NCBI GenBank assembly: GCA_963715895.1
Contig: OY970284.1
Span: forward strand, 2,976,001 to 3,040,000
Direction of reading: 5' to 3'
Length of the DNA: 64,000 nucleotides
Source of the DNA: JADGNZ01 sp963715895
GTDB taxonomy: Bacteria; Acidobacteriota; Thermoanaerobaculia; Gp7-AA8
Below the pieces are notes generated by a model that was not told the DNA's origin, searched no databases, and saw only the letters and a list, made by a program, of their open reading frames with translations. Within the stretch, counting starts at the first letter, position 1. Each line of letters starts with the position of its first letter. Shown here in pieces: positions 1 through 8,002 of the stretch. The position numbers and the translations under genes are program-made.

Positions 1-546
1 GATGGCATCCAGCGAGAGCGGTTTATCGGTATCGTCGCCGTCGGGTGCCGTATTCGTCTGCGCGGCAACCGATCCCTCGGTATTGGTCGTCTCCTGCGGC
101 GCGGCCGGCGATGCTTGCGCGGGCGGCTCGACCGCAACGACTTTGAGGGAGTCGCAGATCCCATGTTTGAACCTGCCGACCGGAATCTGCCCCGGGAGGG
201 TCTTCAGCCACAGCCCAACGCGGACGCCGGAGGCGGTCGAAGAGACTGTGAACGCGATCGGGAAGGGGCGCGATAAGAGCGGATCGCGCCGCTCGCCCTT
301 GATCGTGCCCGCTTCGCCGTCGACAGCCGCGATCGTCACTCCGGCGGCGTCCGGGAGCAGGGCTTCCAGCCGGCGCAATGCCGTCTCCTTGTCGATGCCG
401 GAGAACTCCTGGTAGCTCTCCATGACCTTTCCGGTGAATACCGAGCCGCTCTCCTGAAGGTGCGACAGGCAGGTGTCGCTCTGCGCCAGCAGAGGAGCGG
501 TGAATACGACGATACAAACGGCCGCAAGGGACGAAAGGCTACGCAT
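1..546 (-). CDS. Secreted hypothetical protein, C-terminus cut by window edge
   Basis: The frame is open from an ATG at 546 to base 1, giving 182 codons with no stop, so the gene continues outside the window. The first 21 residues (MRSLSSLAAVCIVVFTAPLLA followed by QSD) form a clear Sec signal peptide. The next part, with SDTCLSHLQ and a later HGICDSLK segment, holds two cysteines that could form a disulfide. After residue 140 the chain is rich in Pro, Ala, Thr and Asp and looks disordered. I do not recognise the family. Two other minus frames here are arginine-rich and lack any signal, so I reject them. Function is unknown; export to the periplasm or envelope is inferred from the signal peptide. 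Confidence 0.65.
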   Translation of the reverse strand, partial: MRSLSSLAAVCIVVFTAPLLAQSDTCLSHLQESGSVFTGKVMESYQEFSGIDKETALRRLEALLPDAAGVTIAAVDGEAGTIKGERRDPLLSRPFPIAFTVSSTASGVRVGLWLKTLPGQIPVGRFKHGICDSLKVVAVEPPAQASPAAPQETTNTEGSVAAQTNTAPDGDDTDKPLSLDAI

Positions 547-599
547 CAGGCGATCTCCTTGATGCGCACCGGTTGGCCGCCTCCCAACCGCGCGCGTGC

Positions 600-1556
600 C
601 TACTTCGATGCCGTCAACGCCGTTATGACCTCGGGTGCCAGCGCGACGTCTTCCGCGTCAGGCGGAACGTACGAGGGATCGACGGCCACCCCCTGTTCCT
701 CCATCTTCGACATCTGCAGCTTCATGTTCTCCAGTTTTGCCCGGAGATCATCGTTTTCCGCCGCCAGCCGGTCCGAGTCGTCCATCCACTGCTGGATCTC
801 GGCCTCGTTCCGATGGTGGTAGATCATCAAGGCGTATTGGTCTTCGGCGATGTGATCCAGCGCGAAGGCCAGGAACGCCGCATCCCAGAGTCCGTAGCGG
901 GGATACATGCGATAGACATAACCGGCCGGTGCCCAGCCGTAAGTGTCGTAGAAGACCGTGCGGCGGTAGTAATAGGTGGTCGGGACGATGCGAATCCGGG
1001 CGAGCACCACCCGGTGCGCGGGCACGAAGCGGATGACGGCTGCGTGCCTTACGAATCGTTCGCGCTCGATATGAGAGCGGTCGAACGCGCGGGCCCGTTC
1101 CGCTGGTCCTGAATGCGCGTGCAACACTTCGTGCAGATGCGCGTGATCGACCGGATGGTAGTTGCCGCGTTCGTGAGAATTAACCGAAGCGCTGTGCGTG
1201 TGGCTGGAGCTGCTGCTCGAGGAGTCGTGCGTACCGTGCACATGGCTGGAATCGCCCGCGTGCACGGTGTGCTCGGCCCTCACGTCGCCGGTTTCATGCG
1301 CGTGATCGGTCTTGACGTCGCCGGAGGAGGATGTCCCATGCGTGCTGTGTGATTGTCCGGAAGAGCCGTGCGAATCACCGGAATCTGAAGAGGAATGGGT
1401 AGACCCGGTGTGCGACTTCGGCTGCGGCGTCGACTCCTTGGCCGGATGCTTGTCTTTGTCGTGATCTTTGTCTTTGTCGGGGCTCGCGAACACGCGCGGG
1501 GCCGCGAGGAGGCATATCAGTGATAGAGCCAGACCGAATGCGCGATAGTTCTTCAT
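600..1556 (-). CDS. Secreted His/Ser/Asp-rich protein with C-terminal coiled coil
   Basis: 318 residues. A signal peptide (about 1-24, ending RVFA) is followed by a low-complexity stretch (25-135). That stretch begins with DKDKDHDKDKH and continues with many His, Ser, Thr and Asp, including SSSSSSHTHS. Residues 180-245 are aromatic-rich (TTYYYRRTVFYDTYGWAP, YRMYPRYGLWDAAFLAFALDH). Residues 250-285 have a heptad-like pattern (DRLAAENDDLRAKLENMKLQMSKM) that suggests a short coiled coil. The His/Asp-rich segment could bind divalent metal, but that is inference from composition. No enzyme family is recognised. It lies 54 bp from the preceding secreted gene on the same strand. Confidence 0.7.
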   Translation of the reverse strand: MKNYRAFGLALSLICLLAAPRVFASPDKDKDHDKDKHPAKESTPQPKSHTGSTHSSSDSGDSHGSSGQSHSTHGTSSSGDVKTDHAHETGDVRAEHTVHAGDSSHVHGTHDSSSSSSSHTHSASVNSHERGNYHPVDHAHLHEVLHAHSGPAERARAFDRSHIERERFVRHAAVIRFVPAHRVVLARIRIVPTTYYYRRTVFYDTYGWAPAGYVYRMYPRYGLWDAAFLAFALDHIAEDQYALMIYHHRNEAEIQQWMDDSDRLAAENDDLRAKLENMKLQMSKMEEQGVAVDPSYVPPDAEDVALAPEVITALTASK

Positions 1557-1625
1557 TGCATTTCTCCAGGGACGACGATAGGAACTGGTCGATTAACGGA
1601 GAGAGATGATACTCCCTGACGAAAA

Positions 1626-2519
1626 TCAAGCGTTCTTCAGGAAGCCGATCATCAACTCGTTCACACGCCCCGGCGCGTCGGTCTGGACGAAATGGCCGGC
1701 GTCAGGGACGTGCTCGATGCGCAGATCAGGGACGTATTCGCTGAAGTCGCGAAGCGTTTGGGGGGTGAAGAACGGATCGAGGTCGCCCCAGATCATCAGC
1801 GTCGGGACGTCGATGCGGCGCATCAGGCCGCGCAGTTCCTTGCGGCGGCGCATGGCGCGGTAGTAGTTGGCCATGCTTGTGAGCGCGCCTGGTTTCATCC
1901 ACGCGTCCACGTACCTCTCGATCTCGCCGGCGGTGAAGCAGCCGAGACGTGCCAGCGCGCGGCGGAGGAGGGCGTAGCGGAAGCGGCGCATCACGAACTC
2001 CGCCAGCCACGGTGGTTGAAAGAGAAGCTGGTACTTGGCGCGCCACTTCTGCCGCGCCGAGCGGCGCAACTCGCGCAGGTAGGCTACCGGATGCGGTGAA
2101 TTGAGGATGATCAGGCGGTTCACCAGTTCCGGATAGAGCATCCCGGTCAGCCAGGCCACGGCACCGCCCCAGTCATGTCCCACGACGGCGCAGGGTCCTT
2201 CGCCTGTCTGTGTGATCACGCCGGCGATGTCCCTGGCCAGCTCGGTCAGGCGATAAGCATCGATCGCATGCGGCTTCGATGAGTCGTTGTAGCCGCGCAG
2301 ATCGACGGCGACGGCGTGGAAGCCGGCCGCGGCCAGCGCCGGGATCTGATTTCTCCACGAGTACCAGAACTCCGGAAAGCCGTGCAGGAGCACGACCAGC
2401 GGCCCGCGCCCCGCCTCGGCGTAGTGGATCGTGACGTCACCGACCACGCAGGTGCGGTCAGTGACGTTCAACTCCGGAACCAGCGGCATTGCGACATTGT
2501 ATGGGGGTACGCCCGCCAT
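1626..2519 (-). CDS. Alpha/beta hydrolase, epoxide hydrolase/haloalkane dehalogenase-like
   Basis: 297 residues, normal for the family. The oxyanion-hole motif HGFPEFW lies near residue 46, and the nucleophile elbow GHDWGG gives Asp116 as nucleophile. The acid lies in the WGDLDPFF segment and the catalytic His in DAGHFVQTD near the C-terminus. An Asp nucleophile with HGFPE is typical of soluble epoxide hydrolases and related dehalogenases, which attack the substrate to form an ester intermediate. The cap region (about 150-230) is helical. Substrate cannot be told from sequence. An internal Met at 2489 (MPLVPELNV) may be the true start, because the preceding nine residues look non-conserved. 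Cytoplasmic, with no signal peptide. Confidence 0.85.
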   Translation of the reverse strand: MAGVPPYNVAMPLVPELNVTDRTCVVGDVTIHYAEAGRGPLVVLLHGFPEFWYSWRNQIPALAAAGFHAVAVDLRGYNDSSKPHAIDAYRLTELARDIAGVITQTGEGPCAVVGHDWGGAVAWLTGMLYPELVNRLIILNSPHPVAYLRELRRSARQKWRAKYQLLFQPPWLAEFVMRRFRYALLRRALARLGCFTAGEIERYVDAWMKPGALTSMANYYRAMRRRKELRGLMRRIDVPTLMIWGDLDPFFTPQTLRDFSEYVPDLRIEHVPDAGHFVQTDAPGRVNELMIGFLKNA

Positions 2520-2571
2520 GCCGGGTTAGAGAGTCGAACCCTCCTTCCCCATCTTTCGGCTCGCGCGTAAA

Positions 2572-2603
2572 ACGTAGGTCGGACTCTTTAGTCCGACCCA
2601 CGT
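2572..2603. repeat. Intergenic hairpin, ACGTxGGTCGGACT family
   Basis: The arms ACGTAGGTCGGACT and AGTCCGACCCACGT flank a CTTT loop, pairing 13 of 14 positions. It lies 10 bp beyond the stop of the small gene at 2614 and could act as its terminator on the minus strand, but no T-run follows. It resembles dispersed REP-like hairpins more than a classical terminator. Confidence 0.7.
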
Positions 2604-2613
2604 TCCCCTTCCT

Positions 2614-2913
2614 CTAATCGCGATTGAGCGCGGTGATGAGGAGTCCGACGCCGACGGCAAGCACCGCCACGCCGGCGGCGACTTTCCAGGGATTGTCCTT
2701 TGCGTACGACGTGGCCTTCTTGCTGCCGCCCTTCAAATACTCCCGGGCTGTGCTGAGGTACTCTTCTACGGCGACACTCTGAATCGACGACTTGAGCTTC
2801 GAGACCATGTCGTCGCTGATGCCGAGCCGGCCGAGGAAGTCATCGAGACCACTGCTTGCCGTCGCTTCCGGCCGTCCGCAGGTAGGGCACTTGTTCCCCT
2901 TCGCTGTATCCAT
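2614..2913 (-). CDS. Small membrane-anchored protein with N-terminal zinc-ribbon half
   Basis: 99 residues. The N-terminus has CPTCGRP, a half zinc ribbon. The middle (25-70) is amphipathic and helical, with LKSSIQSVAVEEYLSTAREYLKGG. The C-terminus reads KDNPWKVAAGVAVLAVGVGLLITALNRD, one membrane helix. The NPWKVAAGVA anchor resembles the C-terminal anchor of DUF883/ElaB-type inner-membrane proteins, which tether ribosomes or respond to stress in enterics. That similarity is limited to the tail, so the role is only suggested. It lies 3 bp after the lysine-rich gene at 2917-3342 and is surely co-transcribed with it. Confidence 0.7.
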   Translation of the reverse strand: MDTAKGNKCPTCGRPEATASSGLDDFLGRLGISDDMVSKLKSSIQSVAVEEYLSTAREYLKGGSKKATSYAKDNPWKVAAGVAVLAVGVGLLITALNRD

Positions 2914-2916
2914 TCC

Positions 2917-3342
2917 TCATCTCCCCTTCTCGCCCGGCTCGTAGCTCCGGCCGTGCGTGCCGATACGGGCGTCGCCCGACTTGTTGGTGTAGTGGTCCTC
3001 ATCCTGCCACTGATCGGCGGCGCCGAGCTGCATTTCCTGGTCGTTCTGCTGATCGGCACCGTCGCTGCGGAACGATGTCTTCATGCTGGTCTGCTTCGGC
3101 GAGTACATCGCCGCGATCAGGTCGAGCGGAATGTCGGACTGGCGTTGTACTGCTCGTGCCGTGGCCGGACTGCTTTGCGGTCTCGCCGCTTTCGTCACCG
3201 GCGCTTCGGCAACCTTGGCCGCGGCGCGCTTGCGTGGCTTGAGTTGGGCCGTGACTTTCTTAGCCTTGGTGGTGACCTTCCGAGCCGTACGCGCGACGGC
3301 GCCTCCGGCCTTTCGAACGACCGATTTCCCCTTTTGGGCCAT
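2917..3342 (-). CDS. Lysine/alanine-rich histone-H1-like small protein
   Basis: 141 residues. The first 65 residues are very basic (VRKAGGAVARTARKVTTKAKKV, AQLKPRKRAAAKVAE), like bacterial H1-type tails that bind DNA. The second half is polar and uncharacterised, with QNDQEMQLGAADQWQDEDHYTNKSGDARIG. No folded domain is recognised. DNA binding is inferred from composition only. It is the first gene of a two-gene unit with 2614-2913, an arrangement that suggests a stationary-phase or stress role. Confidence 0.65.
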   Translation of the reverse strand: MAQKGKSVVRKAGGAVARTARKVTTKAKKVTAQLKPRKRAAAKVAEAPVTKAARPQSSPATARAVQRQSDIPLDLIAAMYSPKQTSMKTSFRSDGADQQNDQEMQLGAADQWQDEDHYTNKSGDARIGTHGRSYEPGEKGR

Positions 3343-3408
3343 CTGCTTTTCCTTTCGTAATCCGCGGTGGTTACACCACGAAAACAGTGCAAGACAGACG
3401 CCGTTGTC

Positions 3409-4506
3409 TTACGGAGCGTCCTCCGCCTTGCCAAACAGATAACCCTGGCCGAACGCAATCCCCATCTCTTTTGCCGCATCGGCGGTCGATTGATCCTCGA
3501 CCCCTTCGATGATGATGGCGCAGGAGAACTCCTCGGCCAGCGCCACGAGATTGCGGACGATCTTCGTGCGCGTCGGATCGGCTTCGAAGAGCGTTCCGAA
3601 GAGCTGGCTGATTTTTAGATAGCTCGGCCGGATGCGCTCGATGAGCGGCAGATGCGAATAGGCGACGCCGACGTCGTCGAAGGCGAAGCGCGCGCCGAGG
3701 CCGCGGAGGCGGTCGATCGACTCGAAGAGTCCGACGTGCTGGCGGATCTCCTGCTGCTCGGTGATCTCGAGCACGACTCGATCGAGGCCGATTCCCGACT
3801 TCCTTGCCGACGACTCCAGGGCCAGCACGACGCCCATGTCATCAAGCGCAGCGGGATGGATGTTCATGAACAGCGTCAACGACTCGGGGAACGCCCTCGC
3901 CTCCCGCATCGTCGCCTCGATGCAAGCCGCCTCGAGGCGGCCCACTTCCTTTCGGCGTGCGGCATAGTCGAAGAGGAGATCCGGCCGGGCGAACGGACCA
4001 TCGACACGGTAGCGCGCCAACGACTCCACGCCGTGAAGCGCGCCGTCCGCAAGCGATACGATCGGTTGGAAGCGCGGGCGCAGATCGTTCCCGGCAAGAA
4101 TCTCGTTCATCGTCGGAACGAGCGTCATCGACGGTGGCGTGGCATCCGCCGGAACGGTCAGCAGTGGTTCGAGCATGCTGGCGGTGAACGGCTTCGAAAG
4201 CACGGCGTCCGCCCCCCGCCGCTGGGCCTCGGCCTCGAGCTCGCCGGTGACATGTCCCGACATCAGGATCACCCGCGCCGCCGGCGCCACGCGCTGGATC
4301 TCGGTGATGAAGTCGAGCCCTTCGAAGCGGAACGGTCCGGAGAGTTTGACGTCGGTCACGATGTCGGTGACCGGCTCGGCACCGAGGATGATCTGGGCCG
4401 ATTCGAGATCGCGGCAGACGATGATGCGGCGGCCGTCGCGCTCGAGCGCGACGGCCAGACCGAGCCCTATATCGGGGTCGTCATCGACGATGAGTAACGT
4501 TTGCAT
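3409..4506 (-). CDS. Response regulator with C-terminal EAL domain (c-di-GMP phosphodiesterase-like)
   Basis: 365 residues from ATG 4506 (MQTLLIVDDDPDIG). The frame stays open further upstream, but that stretch is Pro/Arg-rich and overlaps the gene at 4541, so I reject it. Residues 1-120 are a receiver domain: the acidic pocket is VDDD, the likely phosphoacceptor Asp lies in IVTDVKLSG, and the Lys is in LSKPF. Residues about 130-365 are an EAL domain. The signature reads ESL (FQPIVSLADGALHGVESLAR) instead of EAL. Other catalytic positions are kept: NIH, EITEQQE, FDDVG, LKIS, IEGVED and GQGYLFG. It probably hydrolyses cyclic di-GMP under control of an unlinked histidine kinase. Confidence 0.85.
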   Translation of the reverse strand: MQTLLIVDDDPDIGLGLAVALERDGRRIIVCRDLESAQIILGAEPVTDIVTDVKLSGPFRFEGLDFITEIQRVAPAARVILMSGHVTGELEAEAQRRGADAVLSKPFTASMLEPLLTVPADATPPSMTLVPTMNEILAGNDLRPRFQPIVSLADGALHGVESLARYRVDGPFARPDLLFDYAARRKEVGRLEAACIEATMREARAFPESLTLFMNIHPAALDDMGVVLALESSARKSGIGLDRVVLEITEQQEIRQHVGLFESIDRLRGLGARFAFDDVGVAYSHLPLIERIRPSYLKISQLFGTLFEADPTRTKIVRNLVALAEEFSCAIIIEGVEDQSTADAAKEMGIAFGQGYLFGKAEDAP

Positions 4507-4540
4507 CTGGAGTGCGGCGGCCGGGGCCGCCGCCCTCACA

Positions 4541-4687
4541 TTACTTCGCGTTCTTCTTTTTCGCGGCCGGATGTGCTGCCGCGGCGGCGGTGATCTCGGC
4601 GCGGCGGGCACGGTCCTTCGCACGCTGGGCGGTGCGGCGGCGCTGCTCGATGGCAGTGCGTGCCTTGTCTCCATTGATCTTTGACAT
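4541..4687 (-). CDS. Small basic protein, 48 aa
   Basis: MSKINGDKARTAIEQRRRT begins a 48-residue chain rich in Arg, Lys and Ala that ends AAKKKNAK. A good ribosome binding site (GGAGG, 5 bases before the ATG) supports translation. The frame is open further upstream, but that would overlap the peroxiredoxin coding strand and is rejected. Short proteins of the form M-x-x-x-NGDKAR recur in related soil bacteria by my recollection, with no known function. RNA or ribosome contact is possible from the charge but unproven. Minus strand, between the peroxiredoxin and the REC-EAL regulator. Confidence 0.6.
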   Translation of the reverse strand: MSKINGDKARTAIEQRRRTAQRAKDRARRAEITAAAAAHPAAKKKNAK

Positions 4688-4713
4688 GAAAGCCTCCGCG
4701 CGCACCTTACCAG

Positions 4714-5247
4714 CTATTTCTTCGCTTGCAGAGTGTCGAGGTCGGCCAGCACCTCTTCGCTGTGGGCCGGCGGCTTCACTTTCAGGTAGACCTTGCGGAT
4801 CACGCCCGAAGGATCGATCAGGAAAGTGTTGCGCGACGCATACGCCGTTCCGTTGTAGCTTCCGAGCGAGCCGTACTCCGCCGACACGGTGTGCTCGGTG
4901 TCCGCCAGGAGCTTGAAACTGAGTCCCTCTTTCGTGCAGAAGCCCTTGTGCGAGTCGGCGGTATCGACGCTGACGCCGACCACGACGGCGTTCTTGGCCT
5001 CGTACTTGGCGATGTCGCGCTGGAAGTTGTGCGCCTCCAAGGTGCAGCCGCTGGTGAAGTCCTTCGGGTAGAAGTACAGCACGACCCACTTGCCCTTGAA
5101 CTGATCGAGGGAGATGGCCGGCGCGTCCTGGCTGGGCAGGGTGAATTTCGGTGCTTTCGTTCCCTCGGCCGGGGGCGTGGGAGCGTCGGCGGCGAACGAT
5201 GCGATCGACAACAACAGCATGGTGGCAAATGCAGCGATGATTTTCAT
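4714..5247 (-). CDS. Periplasmic peroxiredoxin, BCP/AhpC-TSA family
   Basis: 177 residues. The signal peptide is MKIIAAFATMLLLSIASFAA. The thioredoxin-fold domain (25-177) carries the peroxidatic Cys68 in KDFTSGCTLEAH and a supporting Arg in YASRNTFLID. BCP proteins usually have GCTxEAC with the resolving Cys five residues later. Here that position is His (EAH), so the enzyme is either 1-Cys or uses Cys104 (GFCTKEGL) as resolving residue. It should reduce H2O2 or organic peroxides in the periplasm. The start is chosen for the signal peptide; the frame upstream is antisense to the methyltransferase gene. Confidence 0.9.
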   Translation of the reverse strand: MKIIAAFATMLLLSIASFAADAPTPPAEGTKAPKFTLPSQDAPAISLDQFKGKWVVLYFYPKDFTSGCTLEAHNFQRDIAKYEAKNAVVVGVSVDTADSHKGFCTKEGLSFKLLADTEHTVSAEYGSLGSYNGTAYASRNTFLIDPSGVIRKVYLKVKPPAHSEEVLADLDTLQAKK

Positions 5248-5298
5248 TCTTAATGACTCCTCCGGCCTGCTATCTACCACATCGGTTACAGTCCGGGC

Positions 5299-6081
5299 AT
5301 GAACACATCGGACACAGTTAAGGCTCCGGACTACGGCGTCGACGCCCCGGGCGTGATCCGCAATCTTCTGATCGTGGCGGTGGCCGGTTTCGTGTTGTGG
5401 CTGACAATGACGCTCGGCTGGTGGTCGGGCGATCTCATCGGCATCGGCGTTCGTCTTCCGCTCGGGCACATCGCCATCTGGCCCGCCGCGACCTGCCTCC
5501 TGATGGCGATCTGGATGTTGTGGGACAGCAAGGTCGGGAAGATGCGCAACCGCGAGCAACTGCTGGACTCGGTTCGTTTCGCTGAAGACGCTCGCGTGCT
5601 CGACGTTGGCTGCGGCCGTGGTCTGATGCTGATCGGCGCCGCCAAACGGCTCACCACCGGAACGGCGTCGGGGATCGACCTCTGGCAGGCGGAGGATCTC
5701 TCCGGCAATCGCCCCGAGGCCACGATGGAGAACGCGGCCAGGGAAGGGGTGGCCGACCGTGTCGACGTGCAGACGGCCGACATGCGCAAGATTCCCTTTC
5801 CCGACGCCACCTTCGACGTCGTCGTCTCCTGCTCGGCCATCCACAACATCTACGATGCGGCGGGCCGCCGACAGGCCATCGCCGAGATCGTGCGCGTGCT
5901 CAAGCCGGGCGGGGAGGCGGTCATCGACGACATCCGTCACGGCCGCGAGTACGCGGCGAGCTTCGCCGCGAACAGCTGCACGTCGAGGTCGGCCGGCTCC
6001 GGCATCATCGCCGTCTTCCTGGCCGTCCTGACGATGGGCTCACTCCGCCCGGTCACCCTTGTGGTGCGGAAGAGCGCCTGA
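5299..6081 (+). CDS. Membrane-anchored class I SAM-dependent methyltransferase
   Basis: 260 residues. Two hydrophobic helices (about 18-40 and 52-75) precede the catalytic domain. Motif I is VLDVGCGRGLML (near 97-108), motif II ends FPDATFDVVVS, and VLKPGGEAVIDDI follows. Substrate is unknown; the N-terminal anchors suggest a lipid or quinone-like substrate at the inner membrane. The C-terminal 40 residues diverge from the usual ending. The 3' end overlaps the convergent channel gene by 42 bp. The promoter must lie in the 51 bp between its ATG and that of the divergent peroxiredoxin. Confidence 0.85.
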   Translation: MNTSDTVKAPDYGVDAPGVIRNLLIVAVAGFVLWLTMTLGWWSGDLIGIGVRLPLGHIAIWPAATCLLMAIWMLWDSKVGKMRNREQLLDSVRFAEDARVLDVGCGRGLMLIGAAKRLTTGTASGIDLWQAEDLSGNRPEATMENAAREGVADRVDVQTADMRKIPFPDATFDVVVSCSAIHNIYDAAGRRQAIAEIVRVLKPGGEAVIDDIRHGREYAASFAANSCTSRSAGSGIIAVFLAVLTMGSLRPVTLVVRKSA

Positions 6082-6708
6082 CTCGACCTTCTTCTCGATG
6101 CGCCGATCAGGCGCCAGCCACATCAACGAGACGGTCACGTAGATGGCGAAGGCGATCCAGCGATGAAGGAACGCCGAGGGAATGGCCACGACGTAGAGCG
6201 CCGCGGAGATCTTGCCCTTCACGTCGTTTCCGATCGCTGCCCGAAGCTTCGAGTGAGGGCCCTGGTCGGCGATGATCGTGTAAACCAGAATGGTGTAGGC
6301 GATGGCGGCGAGCAGCAGCACGCAGCCGTAGACGGCCGTCGGAAGCGGGGCGAAGTTGTTCTCTCCCATCCACCCGGTTACGAACGGCACCAGCGACAGC
6401 CAGAAGAGAAGATGCATGTTCGCCCAGAGGATCCGTCCGTTAACGTGATCGACGGCATGGAACATGTGGTGGTGGTTGTTCCAGTAGATGGCCAGAAAGA
6501 TGAAGCTGAGCGCGTAGGTGAGCAGCGTCGGAACGAGCGGCCGCATCGCGTTCAGGTCCGTCCCGTGCGGCACGCGCAACTCCAGCACCATGATCGTGAT
6601 CAGGATGGCGATCACGCCGTCGGTGAAGGTTTCGAGGCGAGCTGTCGACATTGAAGAGACGGGTAGTGTAGCGAAGTGATCGAGTGTCCGGGTTTTGTGA
6701 AGGGTCAC
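6040..6708 (-). CDS. TMEM175-family potassium channel-like protein (DUF1211)
   Basis: 222 residues. The first helix carries the family signature as RLETFTDGVIAILITIMVLEL; the (F/T)SDG filter-region motif is here FTDG. About six membrane segments are seen, including LLTYALSFIFLAIYWNNHHHMFH and ILWANMHLLFWLSLVPF. Bacterial TMEM175 proteins form tetrameric K+ channels in the inner membrane. The likely start is the internal Met at 6651 (MSTARLETF), which brings the signature close to the N-terminus. The gene converges on the methyltransferase with a 42-bp overlap. Confidence 0.85.
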   Translation of the reverse strand: MTLHKTRTLDHFATLPVSSMSTARLETFTDGVIAILITIMVLELRVPHGTDLNAMRPLVPTLLTYALSFIFLAIYWNNHHHMFHAVDHVNGRILWANMHLLFWLSLVPFVTGWMGENNFAPLPTAVYGCVLLLAAIAYTILVYTIIADQGPHSKLRAAIGNDVKGKISAALYVVAIPSAFLHRWIAFAIYVTVSLMWLAPDRRIEKKVESGALPHHKGDRAE

Positions 6709-6853
6709 CCATTAGCAGGCGTTGTCAATATGGGCGGGGGAATCTCTTGCGGCGCGAGCCGCCATGATCGATGGGTCTCGTTGTCGGTGACGTGATGATT
6801 CAAGCAGTCCCGGTGTCTCGGTCGAGCGGTGTCGGATCGATGAGCCGCACCAG

Positions 6854-7381
6854 TCACCCATCAGGATCAAGGCCTGTTCGACCCGAGGATCGAAGCGATG
6901 TCTGTTTGGTCAGCGCGTCGATAACGGCGAGCGTCGTGGTGATAGCCAGTGCGAGATCTTCGTTTTCGTACAGTGCGGCGATACTCGTGCTGGTCAGATG
7001 TTTCACTTCATTCGATGAGATTTTCGTTCCCCGGTTCTTCGCTTCGAGGTTCTGTACGCTCAGAATGTTCGCCGTGCGTTGCTGGACCAGTGTCGCCCGT
7101 TTGCGGAGCAGGTCGCGGACGGCGCGTTCCTCTCGCGGGTAGATGTAACCCTTCGGCAGGATGCCCAGTCGCATCATGTGGGCCAGCCACCACGCGTCGT
7201 AATCATCGTCCGATCGCTTGAGGCCTTCGTATTGTTGGATCGCCGCCGTATTCACCAGCATGGCTGGAAACTTCCTCGCGCGAAGTCCGTCGACGAGCCA
7301 GTACCAGTTGAATGTCGACTCGACGGCGATACCTTGGAGCGTCGCTCGGAACGGCTCGAGCTCCTTGATGACCCCAAGCTG
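6854..7381 (-). mobile_element. Truncated IS110-family transposase relic
   Basis: This is the transposase-derived part of the fused gene. It keeps the Glu of the second DEDD motif (AVEST) and the Asp pair (DDDYDA), but has lost the first Asp block and everything after the coiled-coil region. No inverted repeats or left-end RNA region could be recognised, so it is not autonomous. It is not related closely to the complete IS110 at 50.5 kb, whose corresponding segment reads AIEATGVYWIPLF. Confidence 0.75.
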
Positions 7382-7876
7382 TTCCCGCGCGAGCCGGTCC
7401 GCGCGGGCCGGGCCGGAGACAAGCCGCATCACCGCATGACCCAGGAGGACGACAACGGCCCCATATGTCACGGCATCGGCGATGATGGGGACGATGCCCG
7501 GCGAAAAGACCATCCACTCAGGGAACTTCGAGGCAATGAAGTAATCGCGTGGCGCGCCGATGATGGTCACGGCACCGGTAAACACCGCCAGGCCGCGCCA
7601 TCCGAACCGGCGAACGATCCGCCAGGTGACGAGATAGATAGGCGAGAGGGAGATGGCCAGGCCGAGAAACAGCAGGAATGGCGTCGAGAGCAAGGGCACC
7701 TTCCACCACCGGAGGGCTTCACCCAGAACGATCAGGCCCAGGCATACCAGTCCGGCGGCTGCACCGCCGGCAAGGGCTCCCGCGACGCGGCGTGACATTG
7801 CCCTTGTGAAGTAGGCAGCGATCACAAACACGAGCGCGTACCCGGCGGTAATCAGGATGAGTGGCAGCGTCGTCAT
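6854..7876 (-). CDS. Membrane protein fused in frame to an IS110 transposase fragment
   Basis: 340 residues from ATG 7876 (MTTLPLILITAGYALVF). Residues 1-160 hold about five membrane helices and no recognised family; the segment ends ...HAVMRLVSGPARADRLAR, which looks like a natural C-terminus. Residues about 166-328 match the N-terminal half of IS110-type (DEDD) transposases: IAVESTFNWYWLVDGL, AAIQQYEGLK, DDDYDAWWLAHMMRLGIL, PKGYIYPREERAVRDLLRKR and RTANILSVQNL. The first catalytic Asp region and the whole C-terminal Transposase_20 domain are missing. Either an IS110 relic replaced the 3' end of a membrane gene, or the relic is merely read through. Divergent from the gene at 8003. Confidence 0.7.
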   Translation of the reverse strand: MTTLPLILITAGYALVFVIAAYFTRAMSRRVAGALAGGAAAGLVCLGLIVLGEALRWWKVPLLSTPFLLFLGLAISLSPIYLVTWRIVRRFGWRGLAVFTGAVTIIGAPRDYFIASKFPEWMVFSPGIVPIIADAVTYGAVVVLLGHAVMRLVSGPARADRLAREQLGVIKELEPFRATLQGIAVESTFNWYWLVDGLRARKFPAMLVNTAAIQQYEGLKRSDDDYDAWWLAHMMRLGILPKGYIYPREERAVRDLLRKRATLVQQRTANILSVQNLEAKNRGTKISSNEVKHLTSTSIAALYENEDLALAITTTLAVIDALTKQTSLRSSGRTGLDPDG

Positions 7877-8002
7877 CTGATGGGTGGCACGCGACGATAC
7901 TTGAAACCGGGGCGGAAAGCCCATCTGCGGATGGAGCCTTTGAAGATCCTCCATTTTTCTGCCATCATCGATGAACCCGTTACATTCCGAAGGAGGTCGC
8001 GA

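Noticed and set aside
2521..2610. tRNA-like T-arm (GGGTTCGACTC on the minus strand)
   Set aside because: No acceptor, D-arm or anticodon arm could be drawn; the adjacent hairpin is a repeat.
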